DNA of 64,000 nucleotides, taken from NCBI GenBank assembly GCA_016713005.1, contig JADJPY010000001.1, positions 372,001-436,000 of the forward strand, written 5' to 3'. This document shows positions 59,485 through 64,000 of this stretch, piece by piece. Position 1 is the stretch's first letter; every line of letters starts with the position of its first letter. Position numbers and translations under genes: made by a program. The notes below the pieces were generated by a model. That model did no database searches. It was given only the letters and a program-made list of their open reading frames with translations, and had not been told where the DNA came from. The stretch is from Ramlibacter sp. Lineage in GTDB: Bacteria; Pseudomonadota; Gammaproteobacteria; Burkholderiales; Burkholderiaceae_C.

Positions 59485-60161
59485 TTCACCAGGGTTGCGG
59501 ATTGGATGAGGACGGTCGTGCGCGGCACGTCCGAGGGCAGGGGGCCGGCGGGGCCGGTGGGCAGCACGCGGATCTTGTTGACCACGTCCATGCCGCTGAC
59601 GATCTTGCCGAACACGGTGTAACCCCACAGCTGCGGCGCGTTCACCAGGTTGGCACGGGGCACGTTCTCGTAGACGCGGCCGCCGTACTCGAAGCGCGGC
59701 ACCGGGTCGCCGGGCGGGATGATCGTGGGGTCCAGGAAGGCGTTGTCCACCACGTTGATGAAGAACTGCGAGCTGGCCGAGTGCGGCTCGTTGGTGCGCG
59801 CCATGGCGACCATGCCCACGGTGTTCTTCAGGCCCTTGGCCAGGGACTCGCGGCCTTCGTGCTGGATGGTGTCGCGCGTCTTCTTCTGGATATAGCTGGC
59901 ATCGAAACCGCCGCCCTGGATCATGAAGTTGGGCATCACGCGGTGAAAGATCGTGCCGTCGTAGTGCTTGTCCCTGACGTACTGCAGGAAGTTGGCCACC
60001 GTCTTGGGCGCCTTGTCGGGGTAGACCTCGATCACGAAATCCCCCTGGGACGTGGCGAACTTGACACGCGGGGCTTCTTCGGTTGCCTGCGCTGCTATGG
60101 AAAACATAGCAGACAAGCCAATGATGGCGGGGGCCAGAAGCCGAAAACGGCACGAAATCAT
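59481..60161 (-). CDS. ppiA: periplasmic peptidyl-prolyl isomerase (cyclophilin) PpiA
   Basis: Protein of 226 residues with a signal peptide MISCRFRLLAPAIIGLSAMF, then SIAAQA/TEE. The cyclophilin domain shows IFHRVMPNFMIQGGGFDAS and TVGMVAMARTNEPHSASSQFFINVVDN. Codons for roughly residues 5-23 of the signal peptide are formed by dispersed repeat copy 9 read on the minus strand. It overlaps the L,D-transpeptidase gene by 4 bases and ppiB by 4. Confidence 0.92.
   Translation of the reverse strand: MISCRFRLLAPAIIGLSAMFSIAAQATEEAPRVKFATSQGDFVIEVYPDKAPKTVANFLQYVRDKHYDGTIFHRVMPNFMIQGGGFDASYIQKKTRDTIQHEGRESLAKGLKNTVGMVAMARTNEPHSASSQFFINVVDNAFLDPTIIPPGDPVPRFEYGGRVYENVPRANLVNAPQLWGYTVFGKIVSGMDVVNKIRVLPTGPAGPLPSDVPRTTVLIQSATLVK
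60094..60148 (+). repeat. dispersed repeat, copy 9 (inside ppiA signal peptide)
   Basis: GCTATGGAAAACATAGC (60094-60110), AGACAAGCCAATGA, TGGCGGGGGCCAGAAGCC, GAAAAC. Both the palindrome and tail are well preserved, and the minus-strand translation (FRLLAPAIIGLSAMFSIA) supplies the hydrophobic core of the PpiA signal peptide. Confidence 0.8.
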
Positions 60162-61395
60162 CGGATCACTCCTTCATGGAAAATTTTCCACTGGTTGCCC
60201 TGGCGCAACCAGTACTGGCGCTTGCTGCGCCCGCCGCGGGCGCCTTGCGCCACCTCGCCAAAGGTTACCACCATGGTCTCGGCCGCGTCGCTCCAGTGCA
60301 GCAGGCTGACGTCCTTGAGCTGCAGCTCGCGGCCGGCGAGTTTTTCGGTCTCGCGGCGCAGGGTGGCGTGCCATTCCGGCAGCGGGGTGCCGTTGGAGGT
60401 GAAGTCCGCGCTGTAGTGCGACAGCACCCGCTGGGGGTCGCCGCTGGCGCGGTCGGCACGCCAGCTCTCCAGCGCCGTCTCGAACGCGCTGCGCCGGGCC
60501 TGCAGCCCCTGCGGAGCCACCCACTGCAACTGCTGCGCGATCACGACCGGCGTGGAGCGGATCTCCACCGTGCGGATCAGCCGCTCAAGGTCGGGGTTGG
60601 CCAGCACCACGCAGCCGTCGGTGGCTTTGGGCGCGCGCGCGAACTGCGCGGGTGGTGTGCCGTGCAGCCAGATGCCGCTGCCGGTCTTTCCGCGGCGCAG
60701 GTCGTAGGCATTGGGGTAGTTGATGGGCAGCGCGCCCGAGCCGTAGAAATCCTTGAGGTTTTTCGGGTCGAGGTTGCTGGTGATGAAGTACACCCCCAGC
60801 GGCGTGCGCTGGTCGCCCTCGGCGGCTTTCTCGATGCCCAGCTTGCCCACCGAAATGTAGTAGTCCGACACCAGCTTCAGGCCCTGGGCACTGTTCTCGA
60901 ACAGGTAGAGCCGGGCGCGTGAGGCATCCACCGCAATCGCGTGGCTGGTGCGAGCGGGCAGGGCGAGGAACTGCGCTGGCACGGTGCCCGCGGGGGGCGC
61001 TCGCGCAGGGCCTTGAGGCGCAGCAGGGACTCCTCGCGCAGGTCGGCCAGCAGCGGCGCATTGGCCCGGGCGGTCGTCTCCGGCACATCGCCGATCGCAC
61101 GCACTGGGCGCGTCAGGCTGCTGAACAGGTCGCCGTGCACCAGCTGAGCCAGCTGGAAATTGGGGTGGTCGCGCACCAGCGTGCCCGACAGCGCCAGCGC
61201 CTCACGCGTGCGCGCCTGGCCGATCAGGCGGTAGATCTCGATCAGCCGCGCCTCGGCCTTGCCGTCCTGGTGCGCTGCTGCTGCGGGCGGTTTGCCATGA
61301 CGCGGCTTTTTCTTCCTGTCGACGGCGGTCGCCGGCAGGGAGACGGCCAGCGCGACCAACGCCAGCAGCACAGACTGGAGAAAATGCTTGTTCAT
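60158..61395 (-). CDS. L,D-transpeptidase (Cds6-like), with an apparent frameshift near 60992
   Basis: Exported peptidoglycan cross-linking enzyme, about 412 residues if the frame is restored. N-terminal part (61395 to about 60998): signal peptide FLQSVLLALVALAVSLPATA, then a helical region. The second part, in another frame, holds the YkuD catalytic domain with YFITSNLDPKNLKDFYGSGA, IWLHGTP and the catalytic Cys in ATDGCVVL. A C-terminal NTF2-like domain follows (ESWRADRASGDPQRVLSHYSADF). One extra G in the six-G run at 60992-60997 joins the halves as ERPPAGTVPAQF. Likely a sequence error or a recent mutation. Confidence 0.85.
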
Positions 61396-61450
61396 CCGCA
61401 GGGGCGGGGACGCAACCCGTGGAGACTGGCCGGCCGCTCTTGCCGAAAGC

Positions 61451-62491
61451 TCAGGCGCCGGTGGATTCGCGCACGATCACCCAGCGGTCGCCGGCGCGCA
61501 CCAGCTCCAGCGTCTTGCGGCTGTTGACGTTGAGGCCGTCGGCGGCGTAGTCCTGGCGGAAGCGTGCCGTGGCCTTGTTGCCTTCGACCGAGACCACCAG
61601 GTTGGTGAGCTTGACGCTGATGCGGGACTTGCCTTCGATGCGGGTGCGGCGGTCGCTCTCCCAGGCCTTGCGGTTGCCCTTGCCGGTGGGGTCCACATCC
61701 TTGCCATAGGCGCCCAGGTAGGCGGCCATGTCCTTGGCGGCCCAGGCATTGGCCCAGGCCTTGACGGCGGCTTCGACGTCCTTGTCGCTGCCCGCCGCGG
61801 CGGGGGCCGACGGTGCCGGCGCGGGCGAGGGCGCAGGGGCGGCCGCCGGTGCAGGTGCGGGGGCGGTCGGACGCACCGCCACAGGTGCCGGCGCGGGGGC
61901 CGCTGCGGCAGGGGCCGCGGCAGCGGGCTTTTGCCCCTTGGCGCCGGGCGCGAACAGCTCGCGGATCAGCGCCAGCTTGGGCTGCACGCCGGTGTTGGTG
62001 TTGTCCAGTTGCAGTGCGCGGCTGTAGGCCTGGCTGGCCAGTCGGGCGTACACATCACCCAGGTTCTCGTGGGCGGTGGCATAGCTCGGGTTGGTGCGGA
62101 TCGCCATCTCCAGCGCGGCGCGGGCCTTGTCAAACTGGTTCTGGCCGGCGTAGAGCACGGCCAGGTTGTTGTAGGGCTCGGGCAGCTCGGGGTAGTCTTC
62201 GGTGAGCTTGGTGAAGGTGACGATGGCGTCCGCCGGCTTGCCCTGCTCGGACTGGATCACGCCGCGGATGAAGCGCATCTGCGGGTCGCGCGGCTTGGTG
62301 GAGAGGTACTGGTCGGCCTTGGCCAGCGCTTCGGCGAGCTGGCCGGCGCGCACCAGCTTGTTGACGTCGGCGTAGTCGTCCGCCCAGGCAGCCCCGAACT
62401 GGAACAGGGCCGCGATGGCCAGCAGGCGCAGGGCGCGCGGGAGGGGCGAAGAATGTGCCGGGACAGCGGGACGTACATCGAAATTGCGCAT
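61451..62491 (-). CDS. exported TPR protein with C-terminal NTF2-like domain
   Basis: Protein of 346 residues. The signal peptide (LPRALRLLAIAALFQFGAAWA) is followed by four TPR-like units (LAEALAKADQYLSTKPRDPQ.. YNNLAVLYAGQNQFDKARAALEMAI.. TAHENLGDVYARLA), an Ala/Pro linker and a C-terminal NTF2/SnoaL-like domain (AVKAWANAWAAKDMAAYLGAYGKDV.. DRWVIVRESTGA). The same domain type ends the adjacent L,D-transpeptidase, so the two may work together on the cell wall. ATG 62491 has AGAGG upstream; ATG 62512 is the alternative. Confidence 0.78.
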   Translation of the reverse strand: MRNFDVRPAVPAHSSPLPRALRLLAIAALFQFGAAWADDYADVNKLVRAGQLAEALAKADQYLSTKPRDPQMRFIRGVIQSEQGKPADAIVTFTKLTEDYPELPEPYNNLAVLYAGQNQFDKARAALEMAIRTNPSYATAHENLGDVYARLASQAYSRALQLDNTNTGVQPKLALIRELFAPGAKGQKPAAAAPAAAAPAPAPVAVRPTAPAPAPAAAPAPSPAPAPSAPAAAGSDKDVEAAVKAWANAWAAKDMAAYLGAYGKDVDPTGKGNRKAWESDRRTRIEGKSRISVKLTNLVVSVEGNKATARFRQDYAADGLNVNSRKTLELVRAGDRWVIVRESTGA

Positions 62492-62657
62492 ATCGCCTCT
62501 GAAAAAACGCATGGAGCCGGGATCGTGGATCAAGCGCGCCGGTGGCGGCTTATACTGCCCGTGATTGTAGCCGAGGGGTCCTGTGTCCGCCCCCCGAAAC
62601 CACCCGGAAAACCAGGCCGACGACCCGCTGCGACGCAGCCGGCAGGCGTATTGACCC

Positions 62658-64000
<1,343 letters not shown>

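Overview
The window is 64 kb of high-GC, gene-dense bacterial chromosome. Gene families and gene order (BPSS1780-family membrane protein, RibBX-type riboflavin gene, ybgC-tolQRA, the fimT-pilVWXY1E minor pilin operon, MtfA, LpxH, DUF748 and DUF349 proteins) point to a betaproteobacterium of the Burkholderiales, most likely Comamonadaceae. This is inferred from family knowledge; there is no rRNA or tRNA gene in the window to confirm it. Most of the window is core genome; the accessory part is about 15.0-20.8 kb.

Layout. 1-5.9 kb: end of uvrD, a TPR protein, a FecR-domain/membrane protein pair, thrB and a small exported protein. 5.9-8.7 kb: polA, with an apparent one-base frameshift near its start. 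8.7-12 kb: an operon of membrane and redox proteins headed by a GbsR-type repressor with two matching operator-like sequences. 12.1-14.9 kb: dienelactone hydrolase, ZIP metal transporter, LysR regulator. 15.3-20.65 kb: an integron cassette array without an integrase (a CALIN). It has five cassettes, an attI-like left edge next to a LexA-type promoter that faces the array, and two IS1111-type IS110 elements inserted at the same position of two attC sites. 20.9-24.4 kb: pirin, DoxX, flavodoxin, second pirin and a DUF599 protein. 24.5-28.8 kb: trhO and dnaE. 28.8-36.3 kb: a long leftward run of tolA, tolR, tolQ, ybgC, aminotransferase, nusB, ribH, ribBX, ribE and ribD, most of them overlapping by 4 bases. 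36.4-43.0 kb: the type IV minor pilin operon ending in the adhesin PilY1 and PilE. 43.0-45.9 kb: nrdR, glyA and a lytic transglycosylase; glyA and the transglycosylase have long structured leaders. 45.9-53.6 kb: a repeat-rich spacer with a candidate small RNA, then DUF748 and DUF349 proteins. 53.6-57.4 kb: a c-type/b-type cytochrome operon with a QseBC-like two-component system. 57.4-62.5 kb: mtfA, lpxH, ppiB, ppiA, an L,D-transpeptidase with a one-base frameshift, and a TPR protein. 62.66 kb to the end: cysS, running off the window.

Two themes cut across the map. First, a dispersed repeat (a palindrome of the form GCTAT-N-ATAGC followed by a GGCGGGGGC-type tail) occurs at least nine times. 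Several copies lie inside genes: in-frame linkers of UvrD, DUF748 and DUF349 proteins, the signal peptide of PpiA, the start codon of the ZIP transporter and the stop codon of TrhO. Second, all five insertion/deletion differences seen in IS copy 1, and the breaks in polA and the L,D-transpeptidase gene, are single- or two-base losses, mostly in homopolymers, so assembly error must be considered before calling these genes dead.

The most distinctive system is the cassette array with its two attC-targeting insertion sequences, because such IS110-family elements carry a guide RNA in the non-coding part of the element.
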